From Actinomortierella ambigua (lineage: Eukaryota; Mortierellomycota; Mortierellomycetes; Mortierellales; Mortierellaceae), in the NCBI GenBank assembly GCA_016098155.1, contig JAAAJB010000666.1, positions 1-18,117 on the forward strand: 18,117 nucleotides of DNA, read 5' to 3'. The stretch's first letter is position 1. Every line of letters starts with the position of its first letter. Positions 1 to 11,200 of this stretch are shown piece by piece. Position numbers and translations under genes: made by a program. The notes below the pieces were generated by a model. That model saw only the letters and a program-made list of their open reading frames with translations, did not search any database and had not been told where the DNA came from.

Positions 1-1353
1 TGAGAGTGCAGAGACGGATGATGGAGGGGTATTTATACATGGGTCGTGTCCAATGTCAAGAGAGGGCAAGCGAGGCAAGGAAGACCAAGATCGACGGCAT
101 GGACGAGAGAGCTAGCTTGTGGCAATCACTATTAGTGAAACCACCCAAGACCCAGCATCTCAGCTGCATACGTCGAGCCCCACGGAGAGTGGGATGAGGA
201 GCGGAATGATCGCCATTCATTTTCGACTTGCTACGTTCCCCTCCCCACAGAAGTCGACCCTAACAGAAATTGCAGTACATGTACACGCTACGCTAGCGGC
301 GGCGTCTTCATATTTAATTTTTTGTGTAACATCTAACATTGTTCAACCCGACGATCCTTTAGCTCATCGTATCCGGAGGATGGATGGCTCCCTAACCACA
401 ATGCACGAACCTGTGCAACCGTCAAATCTCCGTACGTACTTATCTTCTGCATCAACGCCGCCCGGGTGCACTGCCGCTATTCTTGCTTATGATATGCATG
501 TCCTATGAATTTTAGGTTTTATTCAAAGTAGGCTCTCTGGCAGATTGGGACTTGCGCCATCCTCACGTCAAACCATCCCGTTGTTTTGGACTTCTATTAA
601 AACTGCCAAGGAGTGGCAATGATACATATGAGCAGTGCAGGAGCACCCCCCTGTTGTATTTGGAGTGGCTTGTCACTGCTAGAAGGCAACATTCTCGGAT
701 TGACTGTACGGGCCTAGAACATGCGAGCATCGCTTCCTCCCTCGGAAATCCCATGTTGAACAAAGTCCGAGTCCTGCTTTTGTTGTTGCTGATGTAGCAC
801 GCTGGCGGAAATGAGTCGATGGCATTGCAGCTACATCTATTTAAACATTGGGCAAGATAAAGTCGAAGGCCTTGTACCAATCGGAGGCACACCGCTAACA
901 ACCCCTCCTAACCGCAAATTCATCTTGTCGCCGTGCAGACGGCGTGGAAACAGTAAGGCGGTGAGAATGATTGTAAAGGCTATGATTGATATATAGCATC
1001 TGACAGAGGGTCTATCGATACCCGTTTGCATCTGTGTGCGCGATGGGCCACTCCAGCGATGCGGCGAATCAAGCCGGGAAGCAGCTTTTCTGCCAGTTTA
1101 TGAGGATTAATTGCATCTATACAGCTCTATGCGCGAGGGTTCACAATGATACAGAATGTTAGGCAGCCGAGCCTGCCAACTAGAAACCTTCTAGCTAGAT
1201 CTTTGGCCCCATCCTCGCAGCATGCCATCCCAACGACGCCCAGTCTTTTCTTGCGGTGTCGTTGGTGTAGGCGAATTCGAGAGCCTATTCAATGTGGATG
1301 TGTCGAAATTTGTAAGAGAGAGTGTGTTGCATGTTAGTATGCCAATTCAGCAT
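1..1353. other. Intergenic / 3' flank of SEC15, no supported gene
   Basis: This 1.35-kb stretch lies beyond the SEC15 stop codon and reaches the left edge. Several short frames of 60-130 codons exist on both strands, but none shows a recognisable family motif, strong codon bias or a plausible exon chain. The longest, near 119-508 on the plus strand, starts at a non-ATG codon and is rich in Ser, Thr and Pro without a pattern. No tRNA-like B box or rRNA segment is visible. The proximal part (about 1150-1353) is probably the 3' UTR and downstream flank of SEC15. The far left may be upstream sequence of a leftward gene outside the window. Confidence 0.55.
30..37 (-). promoter_or_regulatory. Possible TATA box for a leftward gene off the window
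   Basis: Read on the minus strand, positions 37 to 30 spell TATAAATA, a consensus-like TATA box. A start site about 25-35 nt downstream would fall at or just outside the left edge of the window, so the gene it would serve is not visible. This rests on the motif alone and could be chance. Confidence 0.3.
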
Positions 1354-4300
1354 TCATCCAGATGGAAGGCAACGTTCATCAAATTTGAGCTTCAACAAGT
1401 CATACTTTTCTAACATGCGATTGAGATCTTCGGGCCGCACGAGTGGATACATGCGTTCGCGAATCTCCGGGTCATCCGTATGGTCAGACATGAGCAGCGC
1501 AGTTAGTTGTCGAAGTCCCGTAAATGTGTCTTGTACTCGTGGCTCGTTCAATGCCTGGCCAAAGTCCTCCAGTCGGCGAATGTCTTTGTCGAAGGTCGCC
1601 ACAAAGTTGAGATTGACCTGCGTGACATTGGGATCGGTGAGAATACCCTATTGTAGTTGGCCGTCATCCGCGATGATCGAAATGTCGAAGCAAAAGAGCG
1701 TTAGGAAATGTGCCATGCCCACTTTCTTTCATCTCATAAATATGGGGCTAAGAATGAAAGGACTGTGGAATGTAAACACTTACGTGCAGCGTGGTAGCAA
1801 GATGATTGAACGCATCAGCATAGACGTGCTTCTTGATGGTTTCAGGGAGGTTGTGGAGCTGAGCGAACAGCACAGCTGACAGCAAGGGCTCGAGCTCTAC
1901 GAGGTGTGACAAAATTATTAAAATGTCAGCGGGTCAAAAACCTCGATGTTTTGTATTCCGTTCGACTGACCACTATGTCCAATAAATCATACATACCTTC
2001 GATATATGTACTAACTTCTCTGACTTCAGGCGCCATCCTAAAATGTGATATTTCAGAAGTCAATTCAGTATTTGGAATATCATAAAGACTTTGCCAAAGT
2101 CAGCATGTATTGTTAAAAGACGTACCATTCGTATTCAGCCAGCTCAAGGACATCGTTGATCTTGGATTTAATCAGGTCGCTAATGCGGCTTTCCGCGTTC
2201 CTGCGCGTTTCACGGAAGAGGCCAGTCGCTTGTAGGTCGATCTTGGACGTATCTGACGTGGATCTAATGCATTTTCAAGAGCCATGAAATGAAGTTAGGT
2301 GTCAGAGTTCTTCCACACAAAAAGATGAAGCACAGTACACCAGTCATGGCAATATTTTGTTACCTGGAGTTGGCTAATAAATGCTCAAAGTCACCACAGG
2401 CATTTTGGAAGTACTCTAGATTGACAATAATCTGTGCGATCTGCGACAGGTTCTGCGACTCGAGCTTTTTCAGTAGTACAGAATGCACGTGCTGAATCAG
2501 CAGAGTATCCAGCGACTATTGCCAATCGAAAAGAGAGGAGAAGAGTGAGAGAAGCATTAGAGCAGCAGCTCGTAACAAAGATCATTCGCCTGGCACGCAA
2601 TCCAAAACTCATACATCCTTGACAAGCTCGTCCAGCTCATTTTGTTCTTGTTTGAATCCTTCGATGAACTTGTAGAACTGCGTGACAAATGACCGGATGT
2701 CTTCACAGCAGTAGGGTACAACTTTTGAGAATGGCAGGGTTCTTGGGAATCTAGATCCATATAGCGAATGAGAGTAGCGAAAGTGTTACATGAAGTGTGG
2801 CAAAGAAAGGGGCAATGTCGATGGCTTATACTCTTCATTGATCATAGGAAATCTTACCCTTGACGTGCAGCATCGTCATCCTCATTAAATGTGAATGCGC
2901 TTTGGAGGATATCGTATTCGCCTTGGCTGTCCACAGTCATCGGCTTATACTCATCATCGTCCATAAGCTACGAGATTTAAAACCATGTGTTAGAATCAAG
3001 TTTCCTGTCTTAAGTCTCAGCGAGGATTTTGCGAATAGTATTGGTACCTTTTTGAAGTTGAAGCTAAACTTGGCTTCCAACTGGTCGGTGTACGTGCGGA
3101 AAAGAGTGAGGAGCAGGTCGTTGAGCTGGTGGACCGGATAGTTGTAAGACTGTTTAACGAAAAAAAAAAAGAATGTGAGTTTTGTGCCTAGTGCTGGCAA
3201 AGTTACAGTGCGGAGAAAAAAATAACACAGATAAGGCTTATTACCTCCATTGTCTGAATGTACACCATGAGGAGTAGTTTCACCTCCAAGAATAAGTCTG
3301 GGTTTTGGGAGTCACCAAGACCGTCAGAGAGCATTCGCACTAGTAAGTTGGTTACCAGTTCACAGAGTTCGTCCAACTAGAGATTAAACATATAGAAAAT
3401 GTCAGCCACGATGTTTGCTCGATCGCCCATGTCTGACAAACTTGATGAAGAGGCAACATACTTGGCTCTGTGTTCGGAAATTAATGGTGGAGTGCATGAT
3501 GACATGTTCAATGATAAAAAATCCGATGATGTCCTGGAGCAGCGACTTGAAGCCTTCAATGTTCCTGTCCTTGATGCAATTTTGGCTGGATAGAGTGGAT
3601 TTAGCCTGAGCATGGCGATCTTCGGCAAAGTTCACTTTCAGCTCGGCACGCAGGCCCAGCTCGTCAAAGATGTGCAAGCACTGGTATAATGGTCGAAAAT
3701 CAATATCGAAAGCTTCAAGGTCCATCAAGTCGACCTCGTTCTCCTCATTAACGGCAGCCTCGACTGCCGAGTTGACATTGTGGGCTGATCGGAGCTTAAG
3801 ACCCATTGTTGCTCTTTCGCGCCAGCGCTGCTGTCGCTGTAGCATCCTGTCCATGGCGAGCTCACCGATCACTTTTTGCTTAGAACGAACGCTATCACCG
3901 AGACAGATAGATAGACATAGATGAGATAGAGATAGAGAGATGCAAAAAGTGAGTGAGTGCACTAAGGAGGCGCTATCAATGTGATCATCACCTTGATGAA
4001 AGCTCAGATCAACTGATCGCGTACCTGGCGAGCCACGCCCGCATTTCTGTTATCACGGCATCCTTGATCGCCTGTTGCAAGATTGGAATACAATCCTCTA
4101 TTTGAGAATGACGGGAAAACACAGCTCGGGATGTCAGTATCCAATGTATTATCATACAGTAGCGTGTTTCCTGATTGGCGACCAAGAAATATTCTCCTTA
4201 CGCATATGCCTTGCAAATTCAAATTGGATAACACTCTTGAGGTGAATAGCCTGAATCTCATCGACAATCTATAATGATGAAAAAGAGCATTCGATTTGGT

Positions 4301-4841
4301 TGGAGGTTTGATGGTTAGGAAGGAACTCTACATATCTTTCCACCAAGGTAGTTTTTCTCAGTCATTGTCTAGAATGACTTACTCGGAGTGCAGAATAGTA
4401 CTTCCTATTCTCGACTTGTACATTGACTCTGTTGGCCAGATCGAGAAAGTGCACGCAGGATTTGAGCGTCTCGGTTGCAGCAGCAATGTTTTCCAGGATC
4501 CTCTTGGACTCAATCAGCTCATGCTTCTTCTTGGCAAGGGATATGCCTGCTTGCTGTACGTCAGTATTGAGCACATTAATCTTGTTCTTTAGGTCGACAG
4601 TGCCTTGGCGGACAGAGAGTAGACGATCGACAGACTGCACAAAGTCCTGATAGTTGGAGTTGCACATCCTTTCAATCTCAATCTCCTTGCGCTGGATAAA
4701 CATGGCAAGCTGGTCCAGGAAGGGCTTCATTTTGTTGTTGCGGTAGACCTCCTTCATTGCTGGCCCCAAGTGCTCCAGGTTTTCAGCATCATTGGTGGCA
4801 TCCGACACCAGCACCAACTGCTGAATGTCAAACTCGGCCAT
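1354..4841 (-). CDS. SEC15: Exocyst complex component Sec15 (EXOC6 family), 13 exons
   Basis: Subunit of the octameric exocyst, which tethers secretory vesicles to the plasma membrane; Sec15 is the family's Rab effector (Sec4/Rab11). I spliced exons 4841-4383, 4268-4202, 4097-4025, 3891-3462, 3376-3245, 3149-3048, 2967-2858, 2750-2615, 2515-2364, 2263-2126, 2037-1997, 1896-1784 and 1647-1354. Donors are GT and acceptors AG throughout, and the frame stays open for 748 codons, close to the roughly 800 aa of the family. Recognisable blocks run in the usual order: the N-terminal helical segment with IERMCNSNYQDFV (about residues 50-70), RKYYSALR closing exon 1, FRPLYQCLHIFDELG and QDIIGFFIIEHVIMHST in exon 4, then LAEYEW near residue 600. 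Near the C-terminus HLATTLHGILTDPNV leads into NLNFVATFDKDIRRLEDF, which lines up without gaps with remembered animal EXOC6. The start is the ATG at 4841-4839. The stop is at 1356-1354. Exon 11 is only 41 nt. It sits head to head with VPS10. Splice sites are predictions; family assignment is firm. Confidence 0.93.
3899..3945 (-). repeat. GATA-type microsatellite inside SEC15 intron 3
   Basis: On the plus strand this is a run of imperfect GATA/AGAT tetranucleotides (gacagatagatagacatag, then gagatagagatagagaga). On the transcribed strand it becomes a CTAT/CTCT-rich tract lying directly upstream of the TAG acceptor of exon 4 (exon begins at 3891). It therefore probably doubles as the polypyrimidine tract of that intron (4024-3892). 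Confidence 0.7.
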
Positions 4842-5275
4842 GATAGAAGGATATCAACTAGGAGGGCGCGTTCCTGAAGGAGCGGAGTAGTATGAGGAAG
4901 ATGATGGTCTCCGTCCGTGAAGATGATGAGGGTGGGTTGCTTGTTGGTACAGCGAGAGAACGTTGGAGTGGCAGGACTGAATGCACTTGGTGTGGCGGCG
5001 GAATGCATGACGTGGTTTTTTTTTAATGCTTCCCCCCCCCTTTGGTTTTAGGCTGGGCCCCCTTCTCTTCCTTGGCACTCTCTCTCTTTCTCTTCCGCCT
5101 TCTCACTCCTCCCACACACACCCGCGAAAAGAAGACACGAATACGGAGAGCACGACTCACTCAAGCGATCCCCCTCCCCTTTCTTCCTTCCCCATTCTTC
5201 CTTTACTCTCTCTTCTCTCAACATTCTCTCTACTCCACTCTAAGCTTACCCGCAGAGTCGACGAACCACGACGCC
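4842..5275. promoter_or_regulatory. Divergent SEC15/VPS10 promoter interval
   Basis: 434 bp separate the two divergent start codons, so both promoters and 5' UTRs must lie here. No convincing TATA box is visible on either strand. The VPS10-proximal half is strongly pyrimidine-rich on the plus strand: CT-rich runs between about 5058 and 5105 and again between about 5168 and 5243. Such tracts commonly precede start sites in fungal genes. A T9 run (5016-5024) and a C9 run (5032-5040) sit near the middle. The small frames crossing this interval are low-complexity by-products of the CT tracts. Confidence 0.6.
5058..5243 (+). repeat. CT-rich pyrimidine tracts upstream of VPS10
   Basis: Two long stretches of almost pure C and T, separated by a short mixed segment (about 5106-5167), end about 30 nt before the VPS10 start codon. 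They probably lie in the core promoter or 5' leader of VPS10. Confidence 0.6.
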
Positions 5276-8200
5276 ATGACCTTTTCGTGGTCCTCGCATG
5301 CGCGGTCAGGGTCCATGGCTGCAGAGCACATCCCCGCGCCGCGCTCCAGCTCTTTGCTGAGAGCACTTGGCTATGTCGCTGCGTCTGCGCTCGCGTTGAC
5401 GGCTCTGCTCTCACCCTCACTGACGGCTTCGGCCGCGCCCACGATGCACCAGAACGGCTTCCAGAACGCGCCACTCAAGCTGAGCTATTTCGAAGACTCC
5501 GCGGTAAGGCGAATTAACTGACACAAGACAGCGATAGTCCCCTGTTTTCGCAAATGCAAATTCGTGGGAGTGAGGCTTGCACAGGCATATAGAGGAAAAC
5601 ATAATGCTTACTCATGGCTGTTCCTCTTATCTTTCCCTCGTCTGTCTGTCTCGATGTGGCACCATGATGTTTTTGTGGACACACCCCTGGATATTGCAAC
5701 GAACGAACAAACGAACGACACCACATCACGCCATACGGCACGGCACGACACTACATGACACGGCGCGACTCGACACCACCACACACGGCCCATGGGAAAT
5801 TGTTAGGTTGTGCTCTACCACGATAGAGCGCACGACCTGTGGCGATCGCCCGACGAAGGTCGTTCGTGGGAGCTGGTCGAGGGCATCCCCAGAGAGCGGA
5901 TCAGCAGACTGGTGATGCACGCGTTCGACAAGAACACAGCGTATGCCTTGACATCAGAGAACGTTCACTACAAGACAACCGACAAAGGCATTTCCTGGAC
6001 CAAGTTTGAGTCTTTGCAACCGCCTGTTTCTGACCCATATGTCCTCAGCTTCCATGCCAAACGCCCCAACTACGTCCTGATGGCGGTCCGGGTGTGCGAC
6101 AATGCTGGGCGCTGCCATGACGATGTAAGTGTCTTTTGCACAGCGTGAAGAAAGGCGAATCACCTCCGTCACCACCGCCACCCAAAGAAGGAAAAATCTC
6201 TTGGCAAATCTGCCCCCCCCCCCTCTCCTTCCCCCTCCCACTCTCTCTCTTTATTCGCGTACTCTCTCGCCTTTTCAAGGAGGAGGATGAAGAGGAGGAG
6301 AAGGAGGAAGGCCGACAAGGATGGAGGCCAATTGCATTACGCCACGTTGAACTGACTGTATGCTGGGCTCGGACCATGTCCGTGTTCCATTTCTTTCTCT
6401 CTATTTTTTCCCCTCCCCTGACCAAAAATACGACAAAAGGCATACTACACCCTGGACGGATTCAGCACACCTGCAAAGAGACTGATGGGCCATGTACACC
6501 TGTGTGAGTGGGCGATGTCGAGCAAGGCCTTTGATGAAGTGCCCGAGCAACTGGTGCACTGTTTGGCTTACAAGGTCCGAGAGGAAGGTGTCACTAGTTT
6601 GGAAGACGTGCGCCTGCTGAAGAGCCAGGATTTCTTCAAGGAAGGCAGCTACGAGGAGATGCTCACTGAGCCAGACGCTGCAATTATCAACTTTATCACC
6701 AAGGAGTCATTCATGTTGGCTGCTCAGGTAAGCGAGAGCCTCGACTCTGCAAGCATCCCCCATCCATGGACGGATATCTACCATAAGCGAATATCACTCT
6801 TTTTTCCCACGCACAAAGGGGCACTAACCATCTACCAATGAACCCCTTACATGCAATTCGTCCCACGCAAAATAGAAACACCTCAAGACCGGGGACATGT
6901 CCCTCTACGTCTCAGAAGATGCCCGTAAATGGGCCAAGGCCCACTTCCCTCATGGCTCGTCCCTACGAGAGGATGTAAGTTCATCATTGTTCTATCTGAT
7001 CGACTTTTAAAGCTTAAAAAATCGACACTTTTATTTTCTCTCTCTTCTACAATACTAACTGTGACTTCGTGTTCAATAGTCTTACACCATCCTCGAGTCA
7101 TCGCCTAACCGATTGGTTGTTGATGTGAAACTGTCGCCCGACGACTCTTATGGCAGTCTTTTCTTCAGCAACTCCAACGGAACGTACTTTGTCGAGTCGA
7201 AAAAATTCACCAACCGCAACAAGAACGACAACGTCGATTTTGAAAAGGTGCAAAACATTGATGGTGTGTACTTGATCAACGTTGTCGACAACCACGACCA
7301 GAACCCACGCATGGAAGAGGAGAAGAAGCTCAGGTCCCAAATCACGTTCGACGCTGGCGCTACCTGGCAGTACTTGGATCCACCAGCCCGAGACGTCGAT
7401 GGCAGGGACCACGATTGTAGGCCCAACAAGGATGGCTCGTGCAGCTTGCATCTCCATTCGGTGACATCGGCCAAGGTGGCGCCTCCAATCTTCAGCTCTA
7501 AGGCTGCCCCTGGTATCGTCATGGGTGTTGGCAACGTTGGACCACATCTTTTGCCCTGGGATCGATGTGACACTTACATCTCCGAGGACGGAGGCATCAC
7601 CTGGAAGGCTACTTTGAAACACCCCCACAAGTACGAGTTTGGCGACATGGGTGGTATCATTGTGGCTGTTCGCGACGATGGCACTGCGACTGCCGACGTC
7701 AGATACAGCTCCGATCGCGGCAGAACATGGCGTACCTACCAGCTGGAGAACAACATCCATCTTCTTGCGCTCATTTCCGATCCCGAATCAACCACGCAGC
7801 GTTTCATGGTGTTTGCCGAGGCTACTGATCGTGACACCCGCAACAGCATTTATGCCTACCAGTTTGATCTCACCACGTTGTTTGATCGCGACTGCGATCG
7901 TCGCGAGGACAGCGACCGGTCCGACTATGAGAAGTGGTATGCGCGCAACATTGGCAACCGCCCAGACTGTCTCATGGGTCGCAAGACGTACTACTGGCGA
8001 CGCAAGGCAGATGCCCAGTGCCTGGTCAATCGGGACTTTGAGGACCCTATCAAAACTGATGAGGACTGCCCCTGCGACGATGAGGATTTCGAGTGCGACT
8101 ACAACTATGTTCTCAGGGATGGCAAGTGCGTACTCGTAGGCGAGGAGGTTATTCCTGCAGGCGAGTGCAAGAAGGCTGGTGACAAGTTCTTGGCGTCGTC

Positions 8201-11200
8201 CGGCTGGCGCAAGATTCCCGGCAACAGTTGCAAGGCGGCAGGAGGCAAAAATAAGGATGAGCCAGTATCAAAGGAATGCAAGGCTGCTAGCGTGCCTACC
8301 GACATTCAGCACAAGTTGACCAGGTTCAAGGCTGCCGCTATCAGCAACCTCAAGTACTTCTTGGAGTCGAGCGTTGTGCTGATGCTCCGTGATCAGGGCC
8401 GCGAAGTCTGGCGAAGCGTGGACGACGGCTCTACCTGGGAGAGAATCCTAAACGAGGTTGACCAGTTTTATGGCCTTTATCTGCACGACGTGAACAACAA
8501 AATGGCCTACCTGGTCACTAATGACCACATCTATGTGACTCACGACCAAGCCAAGAACTGGGAAAAGCGCGATTTGCCTGCACACCCCAACAAACTGGAC
8601 CTCCCATTGGTTGATTTCCACCCCAATAGCGACAAGAATGACTGGATGCTCTTCCTGGGTCAGAAGAAAAACGAGTGCTTCACCACCCTGTACCGCACCA
8701 GGGATGCTGGTCGGTCGTGGAAGGAGGTCGATCAGTGGGTCGAGAAGGCCGTCTATGCCGCCCATCGCTACTACGAGATGCCCCAAGATGGCATCTTTGC
8801 CACTCTGTGGGACTCTAAGCTCATTCCACGCATCGGCGTCTGCCAGGACGAGCTTTACACGAAAAAGGTTGCTCCGCTTCAGTTTGTCTATCGCGTCGAC
8901 GCTGGCGAGTCTCGCCGTGTCTACTTCCAGAATGTTGTCGACTTTTACGTTGTTCACAACTTTTTAGTTGTTGCAGTGGTAAGCAGGGGTGCATTGTCAA
9001 AAAAAAGGGGGGGGGGGCTCAGCAGGGAGATACAATGATGATTGATTTTGCTAATACTCAACAACACTTGCAAAAACATCTTGCTCCTTCCGGTTTGTCT
9101 TGAAACACTCTAGGACAATAACGGCGACTTTGTTCTCCAAGTCTCGATGGACGGTAGCACATTCCACCCGGCCGTGTTCCCTCCCAATATGCGCGTCGAT
9201 AAAAATGGCTTCACGGTTCTGCAGTCGACAACGGGCGGTCTGGTCGTGGACGTTGCCAAATCGGACGTGGCGGGTCGTGAGTACGGCCTGATGTTCAAGT
9301 CCAATAGTAACGGAACGTTCTACTCGCTTCAGCTGGAGAACTCGAACCGTAATTCCCGGCAGCTTGTGGATTGGGAGAAGATTGGAGGTATCGAAGGTGT
9401 GATCCTGGCCAACCAAGTCACCAACATTCACTCGCTGGCGCGCGATGGTGAAAAGTACATCCAGACCCGAATCTCGTTCAACGATGGTGGCAACTGGAAC
9501 CCGATCCCGGCTCCCGCGGACAGTCAGTGCGATGGCGACGAGTGCCATCTGCAGCTTCATAGTGTCACCGACTACAACGGACCCGGCGCAGTCTTTAGTG
9601 CTTCGTCCTCGGTGGGAATTGTCATGGGTGTTGGAAATGTCGGCACACGTCTCCTGCCTTACGACCAATGTCAGACCTACCTCAGTCGAGATGCCGGCAA
9701 GACCTGGAAAAAGGTCCGTGACAGTTTCAGTCTGTACGAGTTTGGCGACGAGGGCGGTGTTTTGGTCACGTTGGACAACCGGTTGCCGACACACGAGGTG
9801 CAATACAGCTACGACTTTGGCTCGACGTGGAGGACAGCGTACTTTTCCGACAAGCCCATCCAGGTGGTGGCGATCACGACTGAGCCGACATCGCGCACAT
9901 CCAAGATCTTGATTGCAGGCATTGCTGGTGGAGATGGTGACGGACCCGAAGGTGTGGTATCGGTGCTCGACTTTTCGGACCGGCCCGAATGTGTGCTGGA
10001 CAAGAAGAACGCAGAGAAGAATGACTTTGAGAAGTGGTCACCATTTGCGACGGCCGACGATCGCTGTCTGCTCGGCCAGGAGATCACGTACTGGCGCCGC
10101 AAACCTGACCGGGTCTGCCGTGTGAATGACAAGGATGGCATCCCCGACATGGAACAGGCCACCTGTACGTGCACCCTCAAGGATTATGAATGCGACTTTG
10201 GCTTTTTCCGCGACACCTCGGGCAATTGTCGACGATTTGGCTATGATCCTGACCGGCCCAAGAAATGTGACGGCACCTATATGGGCAGCTCGGGTCTCCG
10301 GAAGCTGAAGCTGAGCCAGTGCAAGGGTGGCAAGGACTATGCGGCAGACAAGGTCGAGCGCCAGTGTGGTAGCGTTGAAGGGGTCGTCTCCAAGGTGACG
10401 CCGTTCGATGGCAAGTACCGTGAAGGCAGCTTCTTCTACTTCCCCGAATCGGATATCTGCATGGTGCACGTCGACGACCAGGTCTATCGAAGCACCAACG
10501 AAGGCAAGGATTGGGAATCCATCAAGGTCGAGGGCGATGTGATTGGTCTTCAACGCCACCCGTTCGACAAGACACGAGCCATCATCACGACAAACGGCCG
10601 CAGACATTTTTACACGCGTGACCGTGGCAGCAACTGGGACCCTATTGATATGCCATCTGCACCGAATGCACTTGGTTTGACCCTGTGGTCATTCCATCCG
10701 ACGGAGCGCGACTGGATTATCTATGTGGGCGACAATGGAGAATGCAGCAGCATTGGTCGGGACGGTGGCTGCCATGCACAGTCGTATTTCACGCGCGATG
10801 ATGCCCGCAGCTGGCAGGGATTGGCCAAATGGGTGCGGTCGTGCAGCTTTGCCCGAGACACGCGGTTCACGCTGGTGCCGAACGAGGGCATTTTCTGCGA
10901 GCAGTATGCGGACCAGACGGGTTCGCAAAAGACCGCCATGAGCCGTCGGGATCCCGTGCAGTTGATTTATACGGAGAACTGGGGTAGCAGTGGCAAGGTT
11001 CTGTTTGAGACGACGGTTGGGTATGCCATCTACTCGGATTACATGATTGTGGCGGAGATGTACCACGGCAATGCGATCGTAGTGTCGACGTCGTTGGATG
11101 GCAAGAACTTTGCGCGCGTGCGCTACCCGGCCAACTTTGACATTAACCATCCGGCGTTCACCGTGCTGGACTCGACGACGCGATCAGTGTTTATGTCGAT

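Noticed and set aside
119..508. 129-codon plus-strand frame near the left edge
   Set aside because: It opens at a non-ATG codon and has no recognisable motif or bias, with no neighbouring frame to splice to. Random open frame is the simpler reading.
1648..1715. Extra SEC15 coding sequence upstream of exon 13
   Set aside because: The frame is open for about 20 codons upstream but stops at the TAG of the acceptor. Splicing at 1647 gives a gapless match with the EXOC6 family across the junction, so this is intron.
1322..1879. 185-codon plus-strand frame
   Set aside because: It runs antisense across the last SEC15 exons and an intron, whose minus-strand frames match the EXOC6 family. It is a shadow frame.
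5026..5517. 159-163-codon frames starting upstream of VPS10 exon 1
   Set aside because: Their first part is translated CT-tract sequence. The 5042 frame is simply the VPS10 exon 1 frame extended upstream from a non-ATG codon; the real start is taken as the ATG at 5276.
6136..6507. 123-codon plus-strand frame spanning VPS10 intron 2 and part of exon 3
   Set aside because: It reads poly-Pro, Glu and Lys runs from the intron's simple-sequence tracts and is out of frame with exon 3.
7098..7760. 220-codon minus-strand frame within VPS10
   Set aside because: It is fully antisense to exon 5, whose plus-strand product has clear Asp boxes and cysteine pattern. Codon bias on the coding strand leaves this frame open by chance.
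9051..9803. 250-codon minus-strand frame within VPS10
   Set aside because: It is antisense to exon 6 and extends into intron 5. It has no family features.
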